Source: Budorcas taxicolor | Lineage: Eukaryota > Chordata > Mammalia > Artiodactyla > Bovidae | DNA length: 64,000 nucleotides | NCBI RefSeq assembly: GCF_023091745.1 | Contig: NC_068910.1 | Span: 36,195,272 to 36,259,271, forward strand | Direction of reading: 5' to 3' | Shown here: one piece after another, positions 1 to 8,834 of the stretch | Numbering within the stretch: the stretch's first letter is position 1 | How the letters are laid out: the number at the start of each line of letters is the position of its first letter | Made by a program: the position numbers and the translations under genes | Notes under the pieces: generated by a model | The model's database searches: none | What the model was told of the DNA's origin: nothing | Seen by the model: only the letters and a program-made list of their open reading frames with translations

Positions 1-34
1 ACTTGATCTCTTTTGTTTGTTATTTAACCTTCAA

Positions 35-98
35 ATCCTAGAACAATGCCTGGAACTTTAGGTGCTTAGTAAATAAATACTGAAAGTATGGATGGAAA
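35..98 (+). repeat. L2/MIR-like 3' tail fragment
   Basis: The run 'tagaacaatgcctgg' followed by a 'gtgctTAGTAAATAAATAct' ending resembles the shared 3' tail of old L2/MIR elements (tagaacagtgcctggcac ... caataaatg). Only about 60 bases are recognisable, so L2 versus MIR cannot be decided. Confidence 0.45.
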
Positions 99-685
99 AT
101 CAGTGAACTTTTTTTTTTTTCATCTCATAGTATATCATCAAAATACTCCAAGATAACACTTTCCTAGTCACAAAAGCACAAAGCTGTAAGACTCTTCCAT
201 TGCAAAATGGTCCCCAAATTATAGTATCTTAAGAAATTCAGTGAGAAGTATGCTTCCCCCCAATCTCTTTCATAGGTCTGCTAAAAAAAGCCTTCAGGAT
301 CTGTTCTTTTGTTAATATGAATTCACAGTAAAACTATTAAGTAAAGACAGTCTGTAGATTAGACTTGAACTCCATGAAAAATGCAGAAATCAACGACAAA
401 TAATTAGCAGCCTCACATAGGCTTTGTAGCATCTGCCTTAAATCTCATCTAATTGTATCTAATCCCACATCAGTAGACTTCTCAAGCCTTTGCCTAATGA
501 AAGATTTCTATCTTAAATCCATCAAAAGTGACTGTGAGAGATACTTTTTTCTTCCTCATTCCTTCAAGGCATTTTAATCCTTTCTCTTTTTAAGAAATGA
601 CATTTTGCTTCATTTTTCTTTGATATTTGTCAAAACGATGACCATTAAACAAACTAGACAATAGCAGGAGCTAAGAACAAAACTA
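99..685. other. Unassigned AT-rich sequence
   Basis: There is no long reading frame, no repeat I recognise and no splice-bounded coding block. A T-tract lies near 109-120. I see nothing else to annotate. Confidence 0.5.
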
Positions 686-1336
686 GTTCAGTTCAGTTCA
701 GTCGCTCAGCCGTGTCCGACTCTTTGCGACCCCATGAATCGCAGCACGCCAGGCCTCCCTGTCCGTCACCATCCCCCGGAGTTCACTCAAACTCACGTCC
801 ATCGAGTTGGTGATGCCATCCGGCCATCTCATCCTCTGTCGTCCCCTTTTCCTCCTGCTCTTAATCCCTCCCAGCATCAGAGTCTTTTCCAATGAGTCAA
901 CTCTTCACATGAGGTGGCCAAAGTACTGGAGATTCAGCTTTAGCATCATTCCTTCCAAAGAAATCCCAGGGCTGATCTCCTTTAGAATAGACTGGTTGGA
1001 TCTCCTTGCAGTCCAAGGGACTCTCAAGAGTCTTCTCCAACACCACAGTTCAAAAGCATCAATTCTTCGGCACTCAGCTTTCTTCACAGTCCAACTCTCA
1101 CATCCATACATGACCACAGGAAAAACCATAGCCTTGACTAGATGGACCTTTGTTGACAAAGTAATGTCTCCAGTTTTCAATATGTATCTAGGTTGGTCAT
1201 AACTTTCCTTCCAAGGAGTAAACATCTTTTAATTTCATGGCTGCAGTCACCATCTGCAGTGATTTTGGAGCTCCAAAAAATAAAGTCCACTGTTTCCCCA
1301 TCTATTTCCCATGAAGTGATGGGACCAGATGCCATG
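686..1336 (-). mobile_element. BovB (RTE-clade LINE) 5'-truncated 3' end
   Basis: The left edge carries the diagnostic BovB 3' end in antisense (repeated 'gttca' followed by 'gtcgctcag'). The body reads on the minus strand as the C-terminal part of the BovB reverse transcriptase polyprotein. The 5' truncation is near 1336, at the codons for the GPITSWEIDG region. I could not find a target-site duplication in the two flanks. The copy has several CpG-type changes, which suits an old insertion. Confidence 0.93.
905..1225 (-). pseudogene. BovB polyprotein C-terminal remnant
   Basis: On the minus strand this frame contains the BovB signature blocks VMYGCESWTVKKAE, FELWCWRRLLRVPWTARRSN and SPGISLEGMMLKLNLQYFGH, from the region downstream of the reverse transcriptase core. 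The frame stops at 905-907, where the usual arginine codon after HLM is TGA, a CGA-to-TGA change typical of methylated CpG decay. A further piece of the same protein continues at 698-892 in another frame (GGIKSRRKRGRQRMRW, then the conserved SRTRLSD ending). There is no catalytic domain because the element is truncated. It is a dead transposon remnant, not a host gene. Confidence 0.88.
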
Positions 1337-1670
1337 TAAATATACCAAATGATATATTGATTATTGCAATCTGACCTAACAACTGCTTTTGTCTTTAAGG
1401 TTTTCCAGAAATTAGAAAACCTTTAAAATAATAGTGTCTATGGAGGAAATTATTTAAGTATGACTTACTGATAAAATCCAGTAATGTTGTTATCTTTTAA
1501 TATTTTAAAAATTTAATAGCTATAATTATATTTTGTATTTTTAATAAATGCATAATGAATTCTAGCATAGGGTAAAATGGCATATTATCATCTGAAATAG
1601 GGGAATTTTAATTTAGAAGATAGAATAATTTCGGAAACTGGTTATAATCCAATTTCTGGATACCAAAGCT

Positions 1671-1730
1671 TTAAGATTTCTTAATCTTATAACTAAGAAA
1701 TTAAGATTTCCTAATCTTATAATTATTTTT
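1671..1730. repeat. Imperfect 30-bp tandem duplication
   Basis: Two adjacent copies begin with 'ttaagatttc' at 1671 and 1701, giving a 30-base period. They match over about the first 24 bases (one C/T difference inside) and then diverge. This looks like an old local duplication. Confidence 0.75.
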
Positions 1731-2652
1731 CTTTCAGTTATAATTTAAAGATTTGTTGCTATTGTGGGATACTGAGACAGTAGCAGTAATAATCCAAGTG
1801 CTACAGGGAATTCTTTTATTCCATAGTGAATTTTGAAGGTATTGAAACAAGACAAAAAATAATAAACACAAATTGCCATATTTACTTTGTTATGCCAATA
1901 CATTAGGGTATCAAGAATTGAGCTTTCAAAGGTACTATAATAATATGCCTAAATATCCAAATTTTAAAAATTTTATTATATAAGAGATGGATTCCATTAT
2001 TTTTTTAAATTGCAGATAAATTTGTTTTGTTTCTCCCAGTAGAGAGTTTTGAGTATTTAATTAAAAGCCTCATTGCCCCATCATTAAATTCAAAGAAGCA
2101 TATCTAATGTGAACACTTAAATGTAATGTCACTCATTAGTCTTTAATGAAGAGAAACTTATTCTTTCTCTAAAGAACAGCTGTAAAAATAGTATCTGTCA
2201 CCTACAAAATTACATATTCCCAAGATTATTAATGTGCATTTAATGACTTTAAAATATGTCTTTGCAATAGTTATTATGTGTGTTTCTTTCTTTTTGGCTT
2301 CACCTGTAAAAGAGGTTAATTGAAGTCAGATAGACTGGAATTCTCATGCACCCTAGGACACCATGCTAAAGGAGAAGCTGAATTTTCCCAAACACCAGTA
2401 CTAGATTTGGCACAAAGCTGTTTGGCTTTCTATACCACACGTTCTCTCATTGGTCTTGTACTTTGACAGCAGTTTTCATAATCCATCATAAAGTCTATCA
2501 CGAGACCATTAAAATTCATCTGGAACTCTTCTTCGTAGGGTCTAGTCAACAAGAATATTGATTTTGATGTCTGTGGCATTGCCTGACTCTGCAAGGTAGA
2601 ATGCAGAATAAAGCAAGGTGGGTGGCAGTTAAGATTCACTAGTGTCGAATTA

Positions 2653-2705
2653 CTATCATCATCACCATTATCATCATCATCACCATCATCATCACAGCCA
2701 TCACT
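2653..2705. repeat. Imperfect (CAT/ATC)n trinucleotide tract
   Basis: About 50 bases of interrupted atc/acc/att triplets. The interruptions suggest an old microsatellite. It accounts for an aspartate-rich frame on the opposite strand. Confidence 0.85.
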
Positions 2706-3204
2706 AACTGCCATTCCTGGAAAGCGTATCTAGATCTATGACATACTGAATTCCTACATTCTCTGTATTTGACCACTGGGACATGTTAGCACTCTGAATC
2801 TCTATTTTTCTTTTAAAATAAAAAGTGCTAACTGGTTCTGCTGATATTTAGCAAAACCTCTGGACAATTTTTTTTATAAAGACAATTATCCTTGCCTAAC
2901 CAAATATCCTTATTTTTGACTGTGGTAAATTATGCATCTCTATTTGTTATTGAACTTTCTAGAATGTATCTAGGATATTTAGTGTCATGTAAGTACAGCT
3001 TTGTTATGTTTTCAAGTATATTACCACCTTGTTAAAACACAGTTTACCATAAGGCAAAATTCAATATTTAGTGTCTCCTTAAAGTGCATCCAACATACTT
3101 TAATTACAGAAGCAACCAAAATATTTCATTGTAGACACATTTGCCTACATACTGTTTCCATGGCATAACTCCAAGAATGACAAAATAGCATCATTCTATT
3201 CATT

Positions 3205-3290
3205 TATGCTTTCAACAAATATTTATTCAGTCACTCCTATGGTAGACATACTGCTATGTTCTTAGGCACAGTAATATAGAGTCTTACAGT
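3205..3290 (-). repeat. L2-like 3' end
   Basis: 'ttcaacaaatatttattcag' followed by a degenerate 'cctatggtagacatactgctatgttcttaggcac' matches the antisense of the mammalian L2 3' end (atttattgagcacctactatgtgccaggcac...). It is strongly diverged, as expected for this old family. Confidence 0.5.
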
Positions 3291-3641
3291 CGTGTATATA
3301 AATGCATAGATTTCAAGAGTATAATCATGTGCTTTTTCCTGTAGTGGAAAACTATTTTTTATGTGCTTCATACCTCATACATTTTTCTTACAAGGATAAT
3401 CTGAACAACAATAACAAAGCAAATGTGTTACTTCTGGAATGCTACTGACAATCAACAGAAGGTTAGATCCTGAGCATTATATGACTTTCACAATCTACAT
3501 ACTCAACCACATTGCACAGGACTAAACATAGGAGTACTCCAAAATACTATCATTTGCTAAATTGAATTAAAGAAGTAAGACAAAGTCCCTTTGCTTTTTA
3601 AGCAATTTGAATATTTGCTTTTATAAAGCCATTTTGAACAT

Positions 3642-3906
3642 TTGTTGTTGTTCAATCGCTCAGTCATGTCCGACTCTTTGCAACCCTATGGACCCCAGGC
3701 TTCCCTGTCCTTCACCATCTCCCAGAGCTTGCTCAAACTCATGTCCTTCAAGTCAGTAATGCCATCCAATCATCTCATCCTCTGTCATCCCCTTCTCCTC
3801 CCACCTTCAGTCTTTCCCAGCATCAGGATCTTTTCTAATGAGTCGGCTTTTTGCATCAGGTGGCCAAAGTATTGAAACTTCAACTTCAGAATCAGTCTTT
3901 CCAATT
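3642..3906 (-). mobile_element. BovB 3' end, older fragment
   Basis: The antisense BovB terminus 'caatcgctcagtcatgtccg' is followed by the 'ccatctcccagagcttgctcaaactc' and 'tggccaaagtattg' blocks of the BovB 3' coding end. It begins with a (gtt)n-like tail rather than the (gttca)n tail seen at 686. It is shorter and more diverged than the other copies, so it is probably an older BovB subfamily. No target-site duplication was found. Confidence 0.85.
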
Positions 3907-4164
3907 TTAAATGTAGACTTCATTTAAAAATGTAGAAAATTTTTACAACTAATGTATTTAATTTAACATTAGACATTTTTGAAATGTGTGCTCTATGCAA
4001 GGCTGATTATCCTGAAGCCTTCCCAACATCCATAGATACAACCAGCCAAATCAAACCTCCTAATATCTGCAAAATATACACTCATCTTTCAAGGCTGCTA
4101 AAAATTTATTTTCCCTACTCAACTGCTGATATTTTACTCCTGCACAATTGACTGCCCACTATGT

Positions 4165-4505
4165 TTTAATATTTATTTTTTAATGAGGTGTAGTTGACCT
4201 ATAACATAAGTTTCAGGTGTACAACACAGTGGCTCAAAATTTTTAAAGACTGTGCTCCATCTTTAGTTATTACTCTTGTAGCTTATTTATTTTATATATA
4301 GGGAGCTTTCCCCTCCTCACTGAAAATCACGTTTTGTCTCTATATCTGTGAGACTGTTAATTTTTTTCTTATATTAACTAGTTTGTTTTATTTTTGAGAT
4401 TCCACATATAAGTGATAACATACAGTATATATAGTTTTTCTCTGTGTGACTTATTTCACTAAGAATAATGCCCTCTAAGTTGATCCATGTTGTTGCAAAT
4501 TGACT
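4165..4505 (-). mobile_element. Old L1 3' end fragment
   Basis: The sequence is the antisense of the artiodactyl L1 3' region. It opens with the reversed A-rich tail and 'gtagttgacctataac', runs through 'caggtgtacaacacagtg', and ends with 'attccacatataagtgataaca' and 'ctctgtgtgacttatttcact'. Divergence and small indels indicate an old copy. The same 3' region reappears in the opposite orientation about 125 bases further on. Confidence 0.7.
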
Positions 4506-4629
4506 GTCAACTATTTTGTTTCCCCACTGTATCTTCTTTTCATTTTATATGAAAACAATGGCATCATTTAATGATGATAAAAATAATGAATGAAATGAAA
4601 TGAATGAATGAAAAATAATACTTTAAAAA

Positions 4630-4737
4630 GAATGTGGATAGATAGATCTGAATATCTTTGCTGTACAGCAGAAATTAACACAACATTGTAAATGAAAGAT
4701 ACTTCAATTTAAAAAAATTAAAATACAATGATTTTGT
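4630..4737 (+). mobile_element. Old L1 3' tail
   Basis: 'ctgtacagcagaaattaaca' and 'acattgtaaatgaaagatac' are the sense-strand L1 3' UTR end of artiodactyl L1s, closing in an A-rich tail. It faces away from the minus-strand L1 end at 4165-4505. Both carry the same 3' region, so they are two separate insertions rather than one inverted element. Confidence 0.65.
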
Positions 4738-5078
4738 ACGGTTTGGAAAGTAGAATTTGTACAGTCAGTTATTAGTAAAGGTTATTTTTTGCAAATGATA
4801 TAAATTTAATTCAAACTGACTTGGCCATATCACTGTTAAATGTAGAGACATTCTTCAGACATAGCTGAATCCAGATGTTCCAGCAAATTTATCAAGAAAT
4901 ATGTGCTGACTCTATTCTTAACAACACTTTTCCTATAGTAGCCCTGCAACTTGAGGTCTACATTCCACAGACTTAACACTTCCACAGTATTAAACCTCTT
5001 TGCAATGTCCAGCAAGAGTTAAAGGATTTAATCTTATTCCCAAACTTAAGGACTAAAGAACTGATTCCCAAACTTAAG
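4738..5078. other. Unassigned sequence upstream of the full-length L1
   Basis: No gene or recognisable repeat. A short direct repeat ('cccaaacttaag') occurs at about 5040 and 5068, just before the L1 target site. Confidence 0.45.
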
Positions 5079-5091
5079 ACATCAAATTAGG
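5079..5091 (+). repeat. Target-site duplication, left copy, of full-length L1
   Basis: 'acatcaaattagg' at 5079-5091 recurs as 'acatcaaatgagg' at 13299-13311, directly after the L1 A-rich tail. This is 12 of 13 bases. The last bases may be shared with the first bases of the L1. Confidence 0.85.
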
Positions 5092-5621
5092 AGGTGGTCC
5101 TAAGATGGCAGAGGAATAGGATGGGGAGACCACTTTCTCCCCCACAAATTCATCCAAAGAACATTTAAACACTGAGTAAGTTCCACAAAACAACTTCTGA
5201 ATGCTGGCAGAGGACATCAGGCACCCAGAAAAGCAGCCCATTGTCTTCAAAAGGAGGTAGGAAAAAATATAAAAGACAAAAAGAGAGACAAAGAGGAGGA
5301 ACGGAGCTCCATCCCGGGAAGGGAGTCTTAAAAAGAGAGAAGTCTCCAAACACCAGTCTGGCGAGCCTTGGAACCGCAGAGGGCAACATAACTGGCAGGA
5401 AAAATAAATAAATAATTAAAACCCACAGATTATGGGCCCAACGGTAACTCCCCCAGCACAGAAGCAGCACAGATGCCTGCACCCGCCACTAGCAACTGGG
5501 GGCTGGGCAGGGAGGCGCGGGCTGCATTGCTTAGGGTAAGGACCAGGCCTGAATGCCCCAAGGGCAATCTGAGGAGACTATCTTGGGCTAGCAAACCAGA
5601 CTGTGGGATAGCTACCACGTG

Positions 5622-5751
5622 AAAAGCCCTAACCTAAGACACCGCCAGGCCCGCTCACAGAACAAAGGACTGACTAGAGCTACACAAAAAGCCCTAACCT
5701 AAGACACTGTCAGGCCTGCTCACAGAACAAAGGACTGAACAGAGCTAGCTG
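5622..5751 (+). repeat. 65-bp tandem duplication in L1 5' UTR
   Basis: The block beginning 'aaaagccctaacctaagaca' starts at 5622 and again at 5687, so the period is 65 bases. The copies differ at a few sites (for example 'ccgccaggcccgctc' against 'ctgtcaggcctgctc', a CpG-decay pattern). Whether it belongs to the subfamily or only to this copy cannot be told from one element. Confidence 0.9.
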
Positions 5752-6696
5752 GCTGCAGACCATCCCCCTCTGGTAACAGGCAGCCAGAGCCAGAAGGGGC
5801 AGTCTTGGCCCCAGAGAGGCATTATCTACCAAACTGCAAGTAGGCTTCTTTGCTAACTAAGACTTCTTGGGATTCTGGACGGTCAACATCTGCCTGAGAA
5901 GGTGTGCCGGTTGTACACCCAGAAAACCGAGTGGCAGGGACAGGGGAGGCGATAAGTTGCAGCGACCTTGCTAACCAAACACCTGATCACCTGAGCTGCT
6001 TGGACCTGGGAAGTGCACAAAACGCAGGCCCAACCGAGTCTGCGCCTCTGAGGACAACCCGAGTGCCTGAACCTGAGCGGCTTAGACCTGGGAGGTGCTT
6101 GCAGGCCAGGGCTGGCCTCGGACAGTTCCCAGCGGAGCAATCTAGACCCTGAGCAGTGTGGGCAGGGAGGGCACAAGTGCCGTGAGCGGGGGCAGGCCCA
6201 GTGTGGCTGAGACACTGCGAGCACACGCCAGTGTTATTTGTTTGCAGCGTCCCTCCCTCCCCACAGGGCGACTGAACAAGTGAGCCTTAAAAAGTGTCCA
6301 CCACTGCCCCCTTGTGTCAGGGGTGAAATCAGACACTGAAGAGAACAGCAAACAGAAGAAGCTAAAACAGAGGAAACCACCTTGAAAGTGACAGGTGCAA
6401 TAGATTAAAACCCTGTAGTTAGTACCGAATACATAGGAAGGGTCCTATAGATTTCGAGAAATATAAGCTGGGCCAATGAACTATCCGAATATGAACTGAC
6501 CCCACACTGTCCACAACACCACCAGAGAAAGTCCTAGATATATTTTTACCATTTTTACTATAATTTTTTATTTTTTAAAATTTTTTTCTTAGTTTTTAAG
6601 TGCTCTATTACTCCTTTAATTTTCATTTTTATAACCTACTATTACTTTGCCAAAAAAAAAACAAAACAGAGAAGGACCCTATTTTTTAAAGCAAAC

Positions 6697-6699
<3 letters not shown>

Positions 6700-6739
<40 letters not shown>
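6700..6739. repeat. (TA)n microsatellite in L1 5' UTR
   Basis: About 20 uninterrupted TA units in an AT-rich part of the L1 5' UTR. Long pure dinucleotide tracts are usually length-polymorphic. Confidence 0.95.
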
Positions 6740-6743
<4 letters not shown>

Positions 6744-6900
6744 CCTTTATGACTTTGGTTTTTTTATTTCTTTTCTTTAATATTGTATTTTTGAAAATCC
6801 AACCTCTACTCTAGATTTTTAAGGTTTGCTTTTGGTATTTGTTATCAATTTTGTACCTTTAAGAACCCAATCTTCAGGACCCATTTTTACTTGGGAGCGA

Positions 6901-7339
6901 GATTACTGGCTTAAATGCTCTCTCCCACTTTGGATTCTCCTTTTTCTCCACCAGGTTGCCTCTATCTCCTCCCTCCCCCATCTCTTCTCTACCCAACTCT
7001 GTGAATCTCTTCATGTGTTCCAGATGGTGGAGAACACTTAGGGAACTGATTACTGCCTGGATCTGTCTCTCTCCTTTTGACTCCCCCCTTTATCCTCCTG
7101 GCCACCTCTGTCTCCTTCCTCCCTCTTCTCTTCTCTGTATAACTCTGTGAACATCTCGGAGTGGTCCAGACTGTGGAGAGCATATAAGGAAGTGATTGCT
7201 GGCTAGCTTGCTCTCTCCTTTTTTGGTTCCAACTCATCTCATTTGGGTCACCTCTAACTCCCTTCTACCTCTTCTCTTCTCCATGTAACTCTGTGAACCT
7301 CTCTGGGTGTCCCTCTCTGTGGAGAAACTTTTCATCTTT
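6901..7339 (+). repeat. Three tandem ~146-bp pyrimidine-rich units in L1 5' UTR
   Basis: Three consecutive units start at 6901, 7048 and 7194 with 'gattactgg', 'gattactgc' and 'gattgctgg'. In each, the anchor 'actctgtgaa' falls at a matching offset (6996, 7142, 7288), giving spacings of 146-147 bases. Each unit runs from a tctctcc/cccttctc pyrimidine stretch to a 'gtggaga' end. The layout recalls the tandem promoter monomers of rodent L1s, but the sequence is unrelated as far as I can see. These units lie just upstream of ORF1. Confidence 0.85.
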
Positions 7340-7862
7340 AACCTAGATGTTTTTATCAGCAGTGCTATATAGATGGAAAACTCTTGAGGCTACTTTAAAA
7401 ATAAGACTCAAAACCAGAATCAGGAGGCTTAAGTCCAAATCCTGAGAACACCAGAGAATTCCTGACTCTGGGGAACAGTAATCGACAGGAGTTCATCAAA
7501 TGCTTCCTTACCTACACTGAAACAAAGCACCACCCAAGGGCCAACAAGTTCTAGAACAAGACATACCATGCAAATTCTCTAGCAACACAGGAACACAGCC
7601 CTGAGCTTCAATATACAGGCTGCCCAAAGTCACTTCAAACCTATTGACATCTCATAACTCATTACTGGACACTTCATTGCACTCCAGAGAGAAGAAATCC
7701 AGCTCCACCCACCAGAACACCGACACAAGCTTCCCTAACCAAGAAACCTTGACAAGCCACACCATACAACCCCACCCACAGCGAGGAAACTCCACAATAA
7801 AGAGAACTCCACAAACAGCCAGAATACAGAAAGGCCACACCAAATACAGCAATATAAACAAG

Positions 7863-8777
7863 ATGAAGAGACAGAGGAATACTCAGCAGGTAAAGGAACA
7901 GGAGAAATACCCACCAAACCAAACAAAAGAGGAAGAGATAGGGAATCTACCTGATAAAGAATTCTGAATAATGATAGTAAAAGTGATCCAAAAATCTTGA
8001 AATCAAAATGGAATCACAGATAAATAGCCTGGAGACAAGGATTGAGAAGATGCAAGAAAGGTTTAACAAGGACCTAGAAGAAATAAAAAAGAGTCAATAT
8101 ATAATGAATAATGCAATAAATGAGATCAAAAACATTCTGGAGGGAACAAATAACAGAATAACGGAGGCAGAAGATAGCATTAGTGAAGTAGAAAATAGAA
8201 TGGCAGAAATAAATGAATCAGAGAGGAAAACAGAAAAACGAATTAAAAGAAATGAGGACAATCTCAGAGACCTCTGGGACAACGTTAAATGCCCCAACAT
8301 TCGAATCATAGGAGTCCCAGAAGAAGACAAAAGAAAGACCATGAGAAAATACTTGAGGAGATAATAGTTGAAAACTTCCCTTAAATGAGGAAGGAAATAA
8401 TCACCCAAGTCCAAGAAACCCATAGAGACCGAAACAGGATAAACCCCAGGTGAAACACCCCAAGACACATACTAATCAAATTAACAAAGATCAAACACAA
8501 AGAACAAATATTAAAAGCAGCAAGGGAAAAACAACAAATAACACACAAGGGGATTCCCATAAGGATAACAGCTGATCTTTCAATAGAAACTCATCAGGCC
8601 AGGAGGAAATGGCAGGACATACTTAAAGTGATGAAAGAAAATAACCTACAGCCTAGATTACTGTACCCAGCAAGGATCTCATTCAAATATGAAGGAGAAA
8701 TCAAAAGCTTTACAGACAAGCAAAAGCTGAGAGAATTCAGCACCACCAAATCAGCTCTCCTAAATGGTCTCCTCTAG
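7863..8777 (+). pseudogene. L1 ORF1 (RNA-binding chaperone protein), disrupted
   Basis: L1 ORF1 encodes a trimeric RNA-binding protein that coats L1 RNA. The start is taken at ATG 7863 (MKRQRNTQQVKEQ). A coiled-coil segment follows (MESQINSLETRIEKM at 8008 and ILEGTNNRITEAEDSISEVE), then the RRM-like part (NVKCPNIRIIGVPEED). The C-terminal domain is legible to the stop at 8775-8777, with blocks such as ADLSIETHQARRKWQD and PARISFKYEGEIKSF. At about 305 codons the length fits the family. Breaks: TGA at 7965-7967 where CGA is expected, a one-base insertion near 7993 that shifts frame, another frame change near 8348, and in-frame stops near 8388 and 8448. It cannot make a full protein. Confidence 0.88.
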
Positions 8778-8834
8778 ACAGGAAACACAAAAAGTGTGTA
8801 TAAACTTAAACCCAAAACAATAAAGTAAACGGCA

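Larger units (their letters stand above)
1337..3204. other. Unassigned AT-rich sequence with two small simple repeats
   Basis: I see no gene or recognisable interspersed repeat here apart from the short tandem duplication at 1671-1730 and the CAT-rich tract at 2653-2705, listed separately. A 94-codon minus-strand frame over the CAT tract encodes a run of aspartates and is a by-product of the trinucleotide repeat. Confidence 0.5.
5092..7862 (+). promoter_or_regulatory. L1 5' UTR / internal promoter region
   Basis: The region begins with 'gaggtggtcctaagatggca', the typical 5' start of this L1 group, and lies entirely upstream of ORF1. It is richer in G+C and CpG than its surroundings in the first 1.3 kb, as expected for an L1 internal promoter, and AT-rich around 6540-6790. 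It contains a 65-bp duplication, a (TA)n tract and three 146-bp pyrimidine-rich units, listed separately. Promoter function is inferred from the family; I identified no specific factor sites. Reading frames on either strand in this stretch (for example 5883-6351) are chance frames. Confidence 0.75.

Noticed and set aside
2430..2714. 94-codon aspartate-rich minus-strand frame
   Set aside because: The aspartate run comes from the CAT/ATC trinucleotide tract, and the rest has no recognisable similarity.
5490..6240. CpG island promoter of a host gene
   Set aside because: The G+C-richer patch lies entirely within the L1 5' UTR bounded by the L1 target-site duplication.
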